The notes under the pieces are model-generated. The model had not been told where the DNA came from. It made no database searches and saw nothing but the letters and a program-made list of their open reading frames with translations. Shown piece after piece: positions 8,306-17,270 of a DNA stretch of 64,000 nucleotides. This stretch comes from Streptomyces sp. NBC_00659 (GTDB taxonomy: Bacteria; Actinomycetota; Actinomycetes; Streptomycetales; Streptomycetaceae), in assembly GCF_036226925.1 (NCBI RefSeq), contig NZ_CP109031.1, positions 3,720,001 through 3,784,000 of the forward strand. Reading direction: 5' to 3'. A program made the translations under genes and the position numbers. Every line of letters begins with the position of its first letter. The stretch's first letter is position 1.

Positions 8306-9459
8306 GGGGTCACTCCGTACAGGGCGAGCAGGGTCTTCATCCGGGTCTCGGCACGCCCCGGGTCCGGGAACAGGCCGAGCCCGTCGGCCAGTTCGTAGGC
8401 GCGGGCGAGGTGCGGCAGGGAGCGCGCCGACTGGAGGCCGCCCACCATGGCGAAGTGGTCCTGGTGACCCGCGAGCCAGGCCAGCAGGACGACACCGGTC
8501 TTGTAGAAACGGGTCGGGGGCTGGAAGAGGTGACGGGACAACTCGACGGTGGGGTCGAGGAGTTCGCGGAAGCCTTTGACGTCACCGGTGTCCAGGACCC
8601 GTACGGCCCGCGCGGCGAGGGGGCCGAGCGGGTCGAAGACGCCGAGCAACGCGTGACTGAAGCCGCGCTCGTCGCCCGCGATCAGTTCGGGGTAGTTGAA
8701 GTCGTCGCCCGTGTAGCAGCGGACGCCGTCCGGGAGGCGGCGGCGCAGTTCGACCTCCCGGCGGGCGTCCAGCAGGGAGACCTTGACGCCGTCCACTTTG
8801 TCCGGGTGTGCGGCGATCACCTCCAGGAACACCTCCGTCGCCGCGTCCAGGTCGCCTGAGCCCCAGTAGCCCTCCAGGGCCGGGTCGAACATCGGGCCCA
8901 GCCAGTGCAGGATCACCGGGTCGGCGGCCTGGCGCAGGAGCCGGCCGTAGACGTCGAGGTAGTCCTCGGGTCCGGCGGCGGTCGCGGCGAGCGCCCGGGA
9001 GGCCATCAGGATCGCCTGCGCGCCCGACTCCTCGACGAGGGCGAGCTGTTCCTCGTACGCGGCCCGCACCTCGTGGAGCGTGGCCGGGCCCGTGAGCTGG
9101 TCCGTGCCGGCGCCGCAGGCGATCCTGCCGCCGACGGCCCTGGCCTCGGCCGAGGAGCGCCGGATCAGTTCGGCCGCCCCGGCCCAGTCCAGGCCCATCC
9201 CCCGCTGGGCGGTGTCCATCGCCTCGGCGACACCGAGGCCGTGCGACCACAGATGACGCCGGAAGGCGAGCGTGGCGTCCCAGTCGACGGCGGCGGGCGC
9301 GTCGGGCGAGACGTCCGCGTACGGGTCGGCGACGACGTGCGCGGCCGAGAAGACCGTACGGGAGGCGAGGGGCGCGCCGTCGGGAAGGACGGCGAGGGGG
9401 TCCCTGCGCGGCTCGTAGGTCCGCAACCGGCCGCCGACGCCCGGGAGTCGGATGGTCAC
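8302..9459 (-). CDS. DUF993 family protein (dihydrodipicolinate synthase-like)
   Basis: A 385-residue protein that I recognise as DUF993, a poorly characterised TIM-barrel family related to Schiff-base aldolases and found beside sugar dehydrogenases and isomerases. Seen: ILMASRALAATA, DPVILHWLGPMFDPALEGYW and GVKVSLLD, the last offering a lysine in a strand context. The GTG at 9459 is chosen: it overlaps the stop of the upstream dehydrogenase as GTGA and has GGAG about ten bases before. An aldolase step in the same pathway as its operon partners is inference. Confidence 0.85.
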   Translation of the reverse strand: MTIRLPGVGGRLRTYEPRRDPLAVLPDGAPLASRTVFSAAHVVADPYADVSPDAPAAVDWDATLAFRRHLWSHGLGVAEAMDTAQRGMGLDWAGAAELIRRSSAEARAVGGRIACGAGTDQLTGPATLHEVRAAYEEQLALVEESGAQAILMASRALAATAAGPEDYLDVYGRLLRQAADPVILHWLGPMFDPALEGYWGSGDLDAATEVFLEVIAAHPDKVDGVKVSLLDARREVELRRRLPDGVRCYTGDDFNYPELIAGDERGFSHALLGVFDPLGPLAARAVRVLDTGDVKGFRELLDPTVELSRHLFQPPTRFYKTGVVLLAWLAGHQDHFAMVGGLQSARSLPHLARAYELADGLGLFPDPGRAETRMKTLLALYGVTP

Positions 9460-10607
9460 AGTGAGATCTCCGGCACGTCGAGGCGGCGGCCCTCGGCCGA
9501 GGACTTCAGGCCCAGCTCGGCGAGTTGCACGCCGCGGGCGCCGGCGAGGAGGTCCCAGCGGTAGGGGGCGTCGGCGTAGACGTGCCGCAGGAACAGCTCC
9601 CACTGGGCCTTGAAGCCGTTGTCGAACTCGGCGTTGTCGGGGACCTCCTGCCACTGGTCACGGAAGGAGTACGTGGCCGGGATGTCCGGGTTCCAGACCG
9701 GTTTGGGGGTGGAACCGCGGTGCTGGACGCGGCAGTTGCGCAGTCCCGCGACGGCGGACCCCTCCGTGCCGTCGACCTGGAACTCGACGAGCTCGTCGCG
9801 GTTGACGCGCACGGTCCAGGAGGAGTTGATCTGGGCGACCGCGCCGCCCTCCAGCTCGAAGATGCCGTAGGCGGCGTCGTCGGCCGTGGCGTCGTAGGGC
9901 TTGCCCCGCTCGTCCCAGCGCTGCGGGACGTGGGTGGCGGTCAGCGCCTGCACCGAGGTGACGCGGCCGAACAGCTCGTGCAGGACGTACTCCCAGTGCG
10001 GGAACATGTCGACGACGATGCCGCCGCCGTCCTCGGCGCGGTAGTTCCAGGAGGGCCGCTGGGCGCTCTGCCAGTCGCCCTCGAAGACCCAGTAGCCGAA
10101 CTCCCCGCGGACGGACAGGATCCGCCCGAAGAAGCCGCCGTCGACGAGCCGCTTCAGTTTGAGCAGGCCGGGGAGGAAGAGCTTGTCCTGGACGACGCCG
10201 TGCTTGACGCCCGCGGCGTGCGCGAGGCGGGCCAGTTCGAGGGCTCCGTCGAACCCGGTGGCGGTCGGCTTCTCCGTGTAGATGTGCTTGCCGGCGGCGA
10301 CGGCCTTCCTGAGGGCCTCCTCGCGGGCGGACGTCACCTGGGCGTCGAAGTAGAGGTCGACGGACGGATCGGCGAGCACCGCGTCCAGGTCGGTCGACCA
10401 GTGATCGAGGCCGTGCCGCTCGGCGAGCGCCTTCAGGGCGCGCTCGCGACGGCCGACGAGGACGGGCTCGGGCCACAGCACGGTGCCGTCGCCGAGGTCG
10501 AGGCCGCCCTGGTCACGCAGGGCGAGAATCGAGCGGACAAGGTGCTGGCGGTAGCCCATGCGTCCCGTCACGCCGTTCATGGCGATCCGCACCGTCTTGC
10601 GTGTCAC
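9456..10607 (-). CDS. Gfo/Idh/MocA family oxidoreductase
   Basis: NAD(P)-dependent dehydrogenase of 383 residues, first gene of a three-gene operon. The Rossmann start RIAMNGVTGRMG and the EKP motif in YTEKPTATG (near residue 108) identify the family. It probably oxidises a sugar, inositol-like or amino-sugar substrate before the DUF993 and isomerase steps. The GTG at 10607 has AAGGGA six bases upstream. The gene is divergent from the LacI regulator across a promoter region with two palindromes, so repression relieved by a pathway sugar is likely. Confidence 0.88.
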   Translation of the reverse strand: MTRKTVRIAMNGVTGRMGYRQHLVRSILALRDQGGLDLGDGTVLWPEPVLVGRRERALKALAERHGLDHWSTDLDAVLADPSVDLYFDAQVTSAREEALRKAVAAGKHIYTEKPTATGFDGALELARLAHAAGVKHGVVQDKLFLPGLLKLKRLVDGGFFGRILSVRGEFGYWVFEGDWQSAQRPSWNYRAEDGGGIVVDMFPHWEYVLHELFGRVTSVQALTATHVPQRWDERGKPYDATADDAAYGIFELEGGAVAQINSSWTVRVNRDELVEFQVDGTEGSAVAGLRNCRVQHRGSTPKPVWNPDIPATYSFRDQWQEVPDNAEFDNGFKAQWELFLRHVYADAPYRWDLLAGARGVQLAELGLKSSAEGRRLDVPEISL

Positions 10608-10636
10608 GTCATTCCCTTCGTACGCGTCAGGCGCCG

Positions 10637-10660
10637 AGCACGCTCACAGGTGAGCGTGCT
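10637..10660. promoter_or_regulatory. 24-bp perfect palindrome upstream of the dehydrogenase operon
   Basis: AGCACGCTCAC (10637-10647) and its reverse complement (10650-10660) flank two bases. It lies 30 bp before the GTG of the Gfo/Idh/MocA gene and directly abuts the LacI-type site. It may be a second operator or an RNA hairpin in the operon leader. Confidence 0.55.
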
Positions 10661-10675
10661 AGCAAGCGCTTTCTA
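10660..10675. promoter_or_regulatory. LacI-type operator
   Basis: TAGCAAGCGCTTTCTA is a 16-bp palindrome with one mismatched pair and the central AAGCGCTT core (10664-10671) typical of LacI/GalR sites with a central CG. It stands between the LacI gene and the operon it faces, so it is the likely site for that regulator. Confidence 0.7.
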
Positions 10676-10916
10676 TCTGCTGAGAAGCTAGCCTCTGTGC
10701 AGCGGTCCGGACAAGACCACCGCGAAGTCGAGTTGTTCGAGGGGGCGAACGACGGGGGCCGTTGGCCGTATGGTCTGCACGGACCCTGCCCACAGGAAGC
10801 GGCGCACCCGGCCTTCTGCTCCGTGTTCGACGCCGTACGACGAGACAAGACCAGGCACGACGACGTACGAGACGTACGAAGTGGCACGACACAACGCGCG
10901 ACCGGAGGACGACGAG

Positions 10917-11966
10917 ATGACGGTGACCCTGGCGGACGTGGCGGCCCGCGCGCAGGTCTCTCCCGCGACGGTGTCGCGCGTGCTGAACGGGAACTACCCC
11001 GTGGCCTCCTCCACGCGTGAGCGGGTGCTGCGGGCGGTGGACGAGCTGGACTACGTGCTGAACGGGCCGGCGAGCTCGCTGGCCGCGGCGACCTCCGACC
11101 TCGTCGGCATCCTGGTCAACGACATCGCCGACCCCTTCTTCGGGATCATGGCGGCGGCCATCCAGTCGGAGATCGGCGGGCCCGGGGGGCGCGCGGGCGG
11201 GGAACGGCTCGGGGTCGTCTGCAACACCGGCGGCTCCCCGGAGCGCGAGCTCACCTACCTCACCCTCCTTCAGCGCCAGCGCGCTGCCGCGGTCGTGCTC
11301 ACCGGCGGCGCCATAGAGGACACCGCGCACGCGGGCGCGGTCGCGGCCAAGCTGCGCAAGCTGACGGAAGCGGGCACCCGGGTCGTGCTGTGCGGGCGGC
11401 CGCCCGCGCCGGAGGCACCCGGGGCGATCGCGCTCACCTTCGACAACCGCGGTGGCGGCAGACAGCTCACCGAGCACCTGATCGGCCTCGGGCACCGGCG
11501 GCTCGGATACATCGCGGGACCCGAGGAACGCACGACGACCCGCCACCGGCTGGAGGGTCACCGTGCCGCGCTCGACGCCCACGGCATCGAGGACGACCCC
11601 CGGCGCACCGTGCACGGCCGCTACGACCGCCGGTCCGGTTACGAGGCGACGCTGGAACTCCTGCGCCGTGACCCGTCGTTGACGGCGGTCGTCGCCGCGA
11701 ACGACACCGTGGCGCTGGGCGCCTGCGCGGCGCTGCGCGACTCCGGTCTCGGCATCCCCGGCGACGTGTCCGTCGCGGGCTTCGACGATCTGCCGTTCAG
11801 CATCGACGCCGTACCCGCCCTCACGACCGTACGGCTGCCGCTCTCCGAGGCGGGGGCCCGTGCCGGGCGGATCGCCATGGGACGCGAGGAGCCGCCGCCG
11901 GGCGGGATCGCGACGGTGCGCGGCGAGCTGATGGTGCGGGGATCCACCGGGGTTCCCCGGGACTGA
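10917..11966 (+). CDS. LacI family transcriptional regulator
   Basis: A 349-residue sugar-responsive DNA-binding protein. The N-terminal helix-turn-helix and hinge (VTLADVAARAQVSPATVSRVLNG) are textbook LacI. The periplasmic-binding-like effector domain follows, with DPFFGIMAAAI, GHRRLGYIAGP, AVVAANDTVALGA and GFDDLPF. The ATG at 10917 has GGAGGA eight bases upstream; the frame is open further upstream but those codons look untranslated. It is divergent from the dehydrogenase-DUF993-isomerase operon, which it most likely represses through the site at 10660-10675. Confidence 0.93.
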   Translation: MTVTLADVAARAQVSPATVSRVLNGNYPVASSTRERVLRAVDELDYVLNGPASSLAAATSDLVGILVNDIADPFFGIMAAAIQSEIGGPGGRAGGERLGVVCNTGGSPERELTYLTLLQRQRAAAVVLTGGAIEDTAHAGAVAAKLRKLTEAGTRVVLCGRPPAPEAPGAIALTFDNRGGGRQLTEHLIGLGHRRLGYIAGPEERTTTRHRLEGHRAALDAHGIEDDPRRTVHGRYDRRSGYEATLELLRRDPSLTAVVAANDTVALGACAALRDSGLGIPGDVSVAGFDDLPFSIDAVPALTTVRLPLSEAGARAGRIAMGREEPPPGGIATVRGELMVRGSTGVPRD

Positions 11967-12024
11967 CCTCTCCTTCCTTGACTCCCCTGAGCCTGGACCC
12001 ACTGCCGCGAGGGGTCTCCCGGGG

Positions 12025-12085
12025 CCGGGTTCCCCGGGGTTCCCCGGGGTTCCCGGGGTTCCCGGGGTTCCCGGGGTTCCCGGGG
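12025..12085. repeat. Tandem repeat of a 9-10 bp unit
   Basis: About six consecutive copies of CCGGGGTTC(C) after the LacI gene. A related GGGGTTCCCCGGG string occurs at the very end of that gene (about 11949-11961), suggesting slippage expansion from the gene's 3' end. Confidence 0.8.
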
Positions 12086-12128
12086 GCTCAGCCTTTCTTC
12101 GCCCCCTCCGCCCCTGCCCGACCCCTAC

Positions 12129-12172
12129 CTGGGGCTCCGCCCCAGACCCCGCTCCTCAAACGCCGGAGGGGC
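12129..12172. repeat. Streptomyces-type dispersed intergenic repeat
   Basis: The segment starts with a hairpin CTGGGGC/GCCCCAG (12129-12145) and continues to GCCGGAGGGGCTG. I recognise this as a sequence type commonly dispersed between genes in Streptomyces chromosomes. Its function is unknown. Two further GGCCGGGGCTG copies follow at about 12187 and 12229. Confidence 0.5.
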
Positions 12173-12303
12173 TGAAAATTTCCCTGGCCGGGGCTGAACA
12201 GTGGGCTGGTGGGGCTGGATTTCCGCCGGCCGGGGCTGGATTTTCACGCGCGTGAGGAACGGTGCCCAAGCCACCACGCACCCGCAGCCGGGATCCGGCG
12301 GAA

Positions 12304-12416
12304 GGGGCCGTGCCGGTACATCAGATGCCCGTCGCTTACGTCCGGATCGAGCAGCGGCTCCCCAGAAAACTCACGTCTGATCCAACGGCGACGGGCGGAT
12401 GTACCGGCACGGCCCC
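12304..12416. repeat. Large imperfect inverted repeat with structured loop
   Basis: A 17-bp perfect outer stem (12304-12320 with 12400-12416) and a 9-bp perfect inner stem (12327-12335 with 12388-12396), separated by a small internal loop, enclose a 52-base loop with a further GGATC/GATCC pairing. It lies about 180 bp before the MarR-GNAT gene. It could be a structured RNA, a leader element or a miniature mobile element; no terminal duplications were recognised. Confidence 0.7.
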
Positions 12417-12596
12417 GACCCCCCACCGGACCGAACCAGCACCGCAAACGCCGGCGCAAGCGACTTGGCGCCGGGAGGGTAGGCCCGAGAGTCCCGGCGG
12501 TTCTATGCTCGGGGTGGTGATTATCTCTGACTGGGTCAGGTATCCAGGAGGAGCAGGCCGACCGCGACCGTGCACAGCCGAACTTCGGGGCCGATC

Positions 12597-13532
12597 ATGA
12601 CCGTCCAGGACATCCGCTCCTTCAACCGCTTCTACACGAACGTCATCGGCGCGCTCGACTACGGCCGCCATCTCTACGCGCCGTACACGCTGACCGAGTC
12701 CCGCGTCCTCTACGAACTGGCGCACACGCCCCAGGCGGACGCCGCCGACCTCCGGACCCGGCTCTTCTTGGACTCGGGCTATCTGAGCCGGATCCTGAAC
12801 AAGTTCGAGCAGGACGGGCTGGTCGAGCGGGCCGCGTCCGAGAAGGACCCGCGGCGCCGCCGGGTCACGCTCACCGTGCGCGGCCGGGACGCCGCCGCGC
12901 TGCTGGACGAGCGGGCACGCCAGAGCGTGGGCACGCTGCTGGCGACCGTGCCGCCGGCCGACCGGCCGCGGCTCGCGGAGGCGATGCGCACGGTACGGAC
13001 CCTCCTGGGGGACGGGCGGGCCGCGCCGGGCCCCGAGGACGTCCTCCTGCGCGAGCCGGGACCCGGCGACCTCGGCTGGATCGTGCAGCGCAACGCGGCG
13101 CTGTACGCGGCCGAGTACGGCTGGAACGCCGACTACGAGGGCCTGGTCGCGAGGATCGTCGCCGACTTCGCCGAGGACCACGCCCCCCACCTGGAGCGGG
13201 TGTGGATCGCCGAGCTCGACGGGCGGCCCGTCGGGTGCGTGATGTGCGTACGGGACGACGCTCCCGGCACCGCCCGCCTCCGGCTGCTGCTGGTCGAGCC
13301 GGAGACACGGGGGCTCGGCGTCGGCGACCGTCTCGTCGGGGCCGTCACCGACTTCGCGCGCGGGGTCGGCTATCACGAGCTCGTCCTGTGGACCAACGAC
13401 GTCCTGGCCGCCGCCCGGCGGATCTACCAGCGCCACGGCTTCGTCCTGGTCGCCGAGAAGCCGCACCGGTCCTTCGGCGCGGACCTGACGGGCCAGGACT
13501 GGCGGCTGGACCTGCGCGCCGGCCAGGAGTGA
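12597..13532 (+). CDS. MarR-type HTH fused to GNAT acetyltransferase
   Basis: A 311-residue two-domain protein. Residues about 1-140 are a MarR winged helix (LFLDSGYLSRILNKFEQDGLVER, then KDPRRRRVTLT). Residues about 150-305 are a GNAT domain with the acetyl-CoA signature ETRGLGVGDRLV and the late IYQRHGFVLVAE strand. This fusion is widespread in actinobacteria and probably couples ligand sensing or acetylation to transcription. The ATG at 12597 is used because MTVQDIRSFNRFYTNVIG matches the usual beginning of the family; only a weak GGGG precedes it. Confidence 0.9.
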   Translation: MTVQDIRSFNRFYTNVIGALDYGRHLYAPYTLTESRVLYELAHTPQADAADLRTRLFLDSGYLSRILNKFEQDGLVERAASEKDPRRRRVTLTVRGRDAAALLDERARQSVGTLLATVPPADRPRLAEAMRTVRTLLGDGRAAPGPEDVLLREPGPGDLGWIVQRNAALYAAEYGWNADYEGLVARIVADFAEDHAPHLERVWIAELDGRPVGCVMCVRDDAPGTARLRLLLVEPETRGLGVGDRLVGAVTDFARGVGYHELVLWTNDVLAAARRIYQRHGFVLVAEKPHRSFGADLTGQDWRLDLRAGQE

Positions 13533-13822
13533 CACGGACCGCGGCGGCGCGCACCCAGGGCCTGCCGGGGGCGCGTGCCCAGCGCCGTGCGCCTGGGGTC
13601 TGTCCAAGGCGCGCGCCGGGGGCCTGTCCGGCGTGATCCGCCGCTCGGCCCCGCCGCCCGGACGCGCGCCGCCGTGTCCGGAGTGCGGACAGCGCGTCCG
13701 CCCGCTGAACGGATCCGCATCGCGGAGTTAACGCAACCACCCACCGTACGGATCCGCTCACGCAACCTGGGTACGGAATCGTGCTCCCCCAAGTCACCTA
13801 TTCCCTGGGGGAGTTGGCATAT

Positions 13823-14716
13823 ATGCAAGGCACCGTGGACGGCTTCGAGTTCGGGGCGGTGACTCCGGCGGCCTCCTACATCGTCGCCTGTGTGGCCAGC
13901 GCCCTGGGGCTGCGCTGCGTCGTCCGTTCACTGAACAACCGGCAGTCGTGGAAGCCCGGTTGGCTGGCCCTCGGGGCGGGGACCATCGGCTGCGGCATCT
14001 GGACCATGCACTTCGTCGCGATGGTCGGCTTCAGGATCCAGGGGATCCCGATCGACTACGACACCCGGCTGACATCGCTGAGTCTCGTGGTGGCGATCGC
14101 GGTGGTCGGCATCGGCGTCTTCGCCGTGGGATACAGCGGGGCCACCCCCGTCACCCTGACCGCGGCCGGGATCCTCACCGGGCTCGCCGTGGTGGCCACG
14201 CACTACACCGGCATGGCCGCGCTCGAACTGAACGGGTCCCTGGAGTACGACTCGCTCACGGTGTCGGCCTCCGTGCTGCTCGCGGTCACCGCCGCGACCG
14301 CCGCGCTGTGGACCGCCGCCTCCTACCGGGGTTTCCCGGCCGCCCTCGGCGCCACCCTCCTCATGGGCGTCGCGCTGACCGGCACGCACTACACCGGCAT
14401 GGCCGCCCTCGGAGTGCATCTGCGCGGCGCCACGGACGCGTCGTACATGACCGGGGCGTACGGCACCAGCTCGTCGGCCTCGATCCTGCTCCCCATGCTC
14501 ATCGGACCGGTCGTCTTCCTGATCGTGGCCGGAGTCGTGGTGATGTTCGACCCCCAGCTCGTCCTCGGCGACGGGGAGTGGAGCCGGGTCACCCCGCGCC
14601 GGCGCCGGGCCGCGGCGGCCGTGCCCGAGCCCCCCGCGCAGCTCCCGGGGACCGGCTCCCTCTTCGATCCCCGCGACCAGCACCCGGGCCGGCACGCCAG
14701 CCCGCGCGGGCGGTGA
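13823..14716 (+). CDS. MHYT-domain integral membrane sensor protein
   Basis: A 297-residue membrane protein carrying the three MHYT repeats: WTMHFVAM, ATHYTGMAAL and GTHYTGMAAL, each in a pair of predicted helices. MHYT domains are proposed to bind copper and sense O2, CO or NO. Here no GGDEF, EAL or kinase output domain follows; the last 60 residues are a charged cytoplasmic-looking tail. The ATG at 13823 has GGGGGAG upstream; an in-frame GTG at 13781 is an alternative. Its partner is unknown. Confidence 0.85.
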   Translation: MQGTVDGFEFGAVTPAASYIVACVASALGLRCVVRSLNNRQSWKPGWLALGAGTIGCGIWTMHFVAMVGFRIQGIPIDYDTRLTSLSLVVAIAVVGIGVFAVGYSGATPVTLTAAGILTGLAVVATHYTGMAALELNGSLEYDSLTVSASVLLAVTAATAALWTAASYRGFPAALGATLLMGVALTGTHYTGMAALGVHLRGATDASYMTGAYGTSSSASILLPMLIGPVVFLIVAGVVVMFDPQLVLGDGEWSRVTPRRRRAAAAVPEPPAQLPGTGSLFDPRDQHPGRHASPRGR

Positions 14717-14726
14717 GCCGCGCCGT

Positions 14727-14969
14727 CCCGTCCAGACACCACTCCAGCATCGCGGGCCAGGGCCCGTACCCGGCGTCCATGCCGAGATGCCCGGACCCGG
14801 GCAGGATCTGTGTCGGCACGCCCAGAGGCTCGCCGTAGACGGTGCCGGCGCCCTCGGGGCAGTACGGGTCGTCGTCGCCGGCGATCAGCCGGGTGGGCCC
14901 GGGGAGGGTGAAGTCCTGCGCGGCCAGGGCGAATCCGGCGATCTCCGGCAGCCTCGCGAGATCACCGGT
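14727..14969 (-). pseudogene. C-terminal fragment of an RBBP9/YdeN-like serine hydrolase
   Basis: On the minus strand these bases encode about 80 residues resembling the end of the RBBP9/YdeN alpha/beta hydrolase family: LARLPEIAGFAL, then AGDDDPYC (triad Asp) and LPGSGHLGMDAGYGPWP (triad His). The N-terminal half with the nucleophile serine is absent, and upstream sequence in frame is low-complexity and unlike the family. I read it as a truncated gene. It lies tail to tail with the MHYT gene. Confidence 0.6.
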
Positions 14970-15171
14970 GTCGTGCGTGCTCGTGGCACCGATCGTTTCC
15001 GATCCGCGGCCCCTCGGTCCAGTGGCTCCGGCGATCCGTCGCGGACGAAGGCCTCCGGACCGACCGCGCGGCCCCGGCGGCGACGCGCCACGCCTCGGCG
15101 CCACCCGATCCGAACGGCAGACCCTGGGACCGGCGGACCCCGGGCCCGGCAGACCCCGGGACCGGCGGACC

Positions 15172-15825
15172 CTAGGACCGACGGACCGTCGCGTCGGCCG
15201 CCCGGGACGATGCCCGGGCCACCCTCGCGGACAGCCGGTCCCGGCACTCGGGCCACTCCGCCGCCGTCACCGAGAAGACCGCGGAGTCGCGCAGCAGGCC
15301 TTCCTCGCCGGGCGCCCAGGAACGGGACCAGTTGCGCAGGACGCCCTCCAGGCGGGCGCCGGTGCTCGCGATCGCGGCGCGGGAGCGGGCGTTGCGGGCG
15401 TCGGTCTTCAGGTCCACGCGTGCCACGCCCCACTCCTCGAAGGCGTGCCGGAAGAGGAGGAGCTTGGACTCGGCGTTCAGGCCGGTGCCCTGGGCCGAGG
15501 CGGCCAGCCAGGTGAACCCGACCTCGACGGCGTCGAGCTTGTCGTCCGACCGCCAGCACCGCGGTTCCCAGTACGAGGTGGCACCGACCGCCCGTCCGGA
15601 GGCGAGGGAGACCTGCGCGTAGGGCACCAGCCTGCCCGTCGCGGCGCGGGCGAGCTGCGCGTCGACGTAGTCCCCGACCTCGCCGGCCCGGGGCACCCAG
15701 GTGAACGCGTACGAGTCCCGGCGTTCCTCCGCCGCCTCGGCGAGGTCGGCCGTGTGCCCGTGGCCGAGCGGCTCCAGCCGTACCAGCGTGCCTTCGAGGA
15801 CCGGCCCCTCCAACTGGAAACCCAA
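15172..15825 (-). CDS. GNAT family N-acetyltransferase (RimJ/RimL-like)
   Basis: A 217-residue acetyltransferase of the type that modifies protein N-termini or small amines. Seen: [11 protein letters not shown] at the N-terminus, [23 protein letters not shown] where the acetyl-CoA loop is expected, and [23 protein letters not shown], the usual final helix-strand. The start is taken as TTG at 15825 with GAAGGGG upstream; no better ATG or GTG lies nearby. The substrate is unknown and the gene appears monocistronic. Confidence 0.8.
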   Translation of the reverse strand: MGFQLEGPVLEGTLVRLEPLGHGHTADLAEAAEERRDSYAFTWVPRAGEVGDYVDAQLARAATGRLVPYAQVSLASGRAVGATSYWEPRCWRSDDKLDAVEVGFTWLAASAQGTGLNAESKLLLFRHAFEEWGVARVDLKTDARNARSRAAIASTGARLEGVLRNWSRSWAPGEEGLLRDSAVFSVTAAEWPECRDRLSARVARASSRAADATVRRS

Positions 15826-15900
15826 CGCCCCGCACCCCTTCGCCGACCGGTATGTGTCCGCTGCGATTTCTATGTGGCGGGGGCGGCGCGTGTCCAGCGG

Positions 15901-17160
15901 TTATACGTCCTCGACGGTGCCCGCGTGCCGGGCGCGTTCGGCGGCCAGGACGGTGAGGTGGCTGGTCAGGGACTCGCGCGGGCCCGACTTCACCAGGTCG
16001 GGGTTCCCGGTGGCGACGGCGGCGACGAAGGCGTCCATCAGTCCGGCGTCACCGCCCCCGTGGCCGCCCGCCGCGTCCGTGCCGCCCGGGCCCGCGAGGT
16101 CGACGGCCTCCTCGGTCCGGGTCAGGAAGTCGTAGACGCTCAGACTCCCGCCGTCGCCGCGCAGTTCGCCGCGGGTCCCGAAGATCCGGGTCCGGCGGTC
16201 GGCCTGTTCGGTGAAGGCGGTCATGGTGAAGGTGGCGGTGGCCCCGGAGGCGAACTCCATCGACACCACCTGGTGGTCGACCACGTCGTTGTCGCAGGCA
16301 TACACGCACCGCCCGTACGGGCCCTCGCGCAGGGCGGTCTCCAGGGCCTCGGGGGTGAAGTCGTCGACGAGCACGCTCAGCGGCCAGTGGTGTTCGCCGC
16401 GGGCGAGCCGGTCGCCGTACTCGCGCCGGGCGGAGTAGGGGCAGGTGTTCTCCACCGCGCAGTCGAGGCAGCGGTCGGCGGCGCCCTCGGGCCTGTTCTC
16501 GGGCCGGAAGTGCGAGAGGCGCCCGAAACTGGAGACGCGGACGGGGGGTTGGCCGAGGACGTACTGCAACCAGTCGATGTCGTGGCAGGACTTGGCCATC
16601 AGCATGGACGTCGCCCGGTCCGTGCGGGCCCAGTTGCCCCGGACGAAGGAGTGGGCCTGGTGCCAGAAGCCGACGGGTTCCAGGTGCTGGACGTTGACCA
16701 CGTCACCGAGCCGGCCGGAGTCCACCACCTCCTTCACGGCGCGGGTGTACCGGGTGTAGCGCAGGACGTGTCCGACCGAGAGGATCACCCCGGCCTTCTC
16801 CACGGCGTCGACGATCCGCCGGCACTCGTCCTCGGTCAGGGCCATCGGCTTCTCCAGCAGGATGTGGTAGCCGAGGGCCGCGAACTCCAGGACGGGCTCC
16901 AGGTGTTCGCGGTCGAGGGTGCAGACCAGCACGGCGTCCGCGATCCGGCCGCGGGCGGCCAGTACCCGCCAGTCGTCCACCGAGGCGTCCGGTTCCAGGC
17001 CGTGGGCGGCCGCGAACCGGTTGCGCCGGGTCTCCCGGGGCTCGGCGACGGCCACCACCCGGGCCCGTTCCGGGTGGTCCAGGGCCCAGCGCGCGTGACC
17101 GGTCCCGCGGTCCCCGGCACCGACGACGGCGAGTGTGACAACGGAGGCGACGGGAGACAT
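15901..17160 (-). CDS. Gfo/Idh/MocA family oxidoreductase with Cys cluster
   Basis: NAD(P)-dependent dehydrogenase of 419 residues. Seen: Rossmann motif LAVVGAGDRGTGHA, EKP in LLEKPMALTEDE, HDIDWLQYVLG in the catalytic domain, and a cysteine cluster CLDCAVENTCPYSARREY that could bind zinc, present in a subset of the family. The ATG at 17160 is used. It follows the EPSP-synthase-like gene on the same strand after 110 bp and may belong to the same transcription unit, but the gap leaves room for its own promoter. The substrate is unknown. Confidence 0.88.
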   Translation of the reverse strand: MSPVASVVTLAVVGAGDRGTGHARWALDHPERARVVAVAEPRETRRNRFAAAHGLEPDASVDDWRVLAARGRIADAVLVCTLDREHLEPVLEFAALGYHILLEKPMALTEDECRRIVDAVEKAGVILSVGHVLRYTRYTRAVKEVVDSGRLGDVVNVQHLEPVGFWHQAHSFVRGNWARTDRATSMLMAKSCHDIDWLQYVLGQPPVRVSSFGRLSHFRPENRPEGAADRCLDCAVENTCPYSARREYGDRLARGEHHWPLSVLVDDFTPEALETALREGPYGRCVYACDNDVVDHQVVSMEFASGATATFTMTAFTEQADRRTRIFGTRGELRGDGGSLSVYDFLTRTEEAVDLAGPGGTDAAGGHGGGDAGLMDAFVAAVATGNPDLVKSGPRESLTSHLTVLAAERARHAGTVEDV

Positions 17161-17270
17161 CTGTTCACCGCTTTCCCGGTCGGGGCACAGGCGCGGTCGG
17201 CGCCGTCCGTCGCGAAGCTAGCCGCCCCGGTTCTTCCCGACAAGACGCCGCCGCCGGCCACCGGGACCGC

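Noticed and set aside
12025..12085. Short tandem repeats as a replication iteron set or CRISPR
   Set aside because: The unit is 9-10 bp, purely CCGGGGTT, with no initiator gene; simple slippage explains it.
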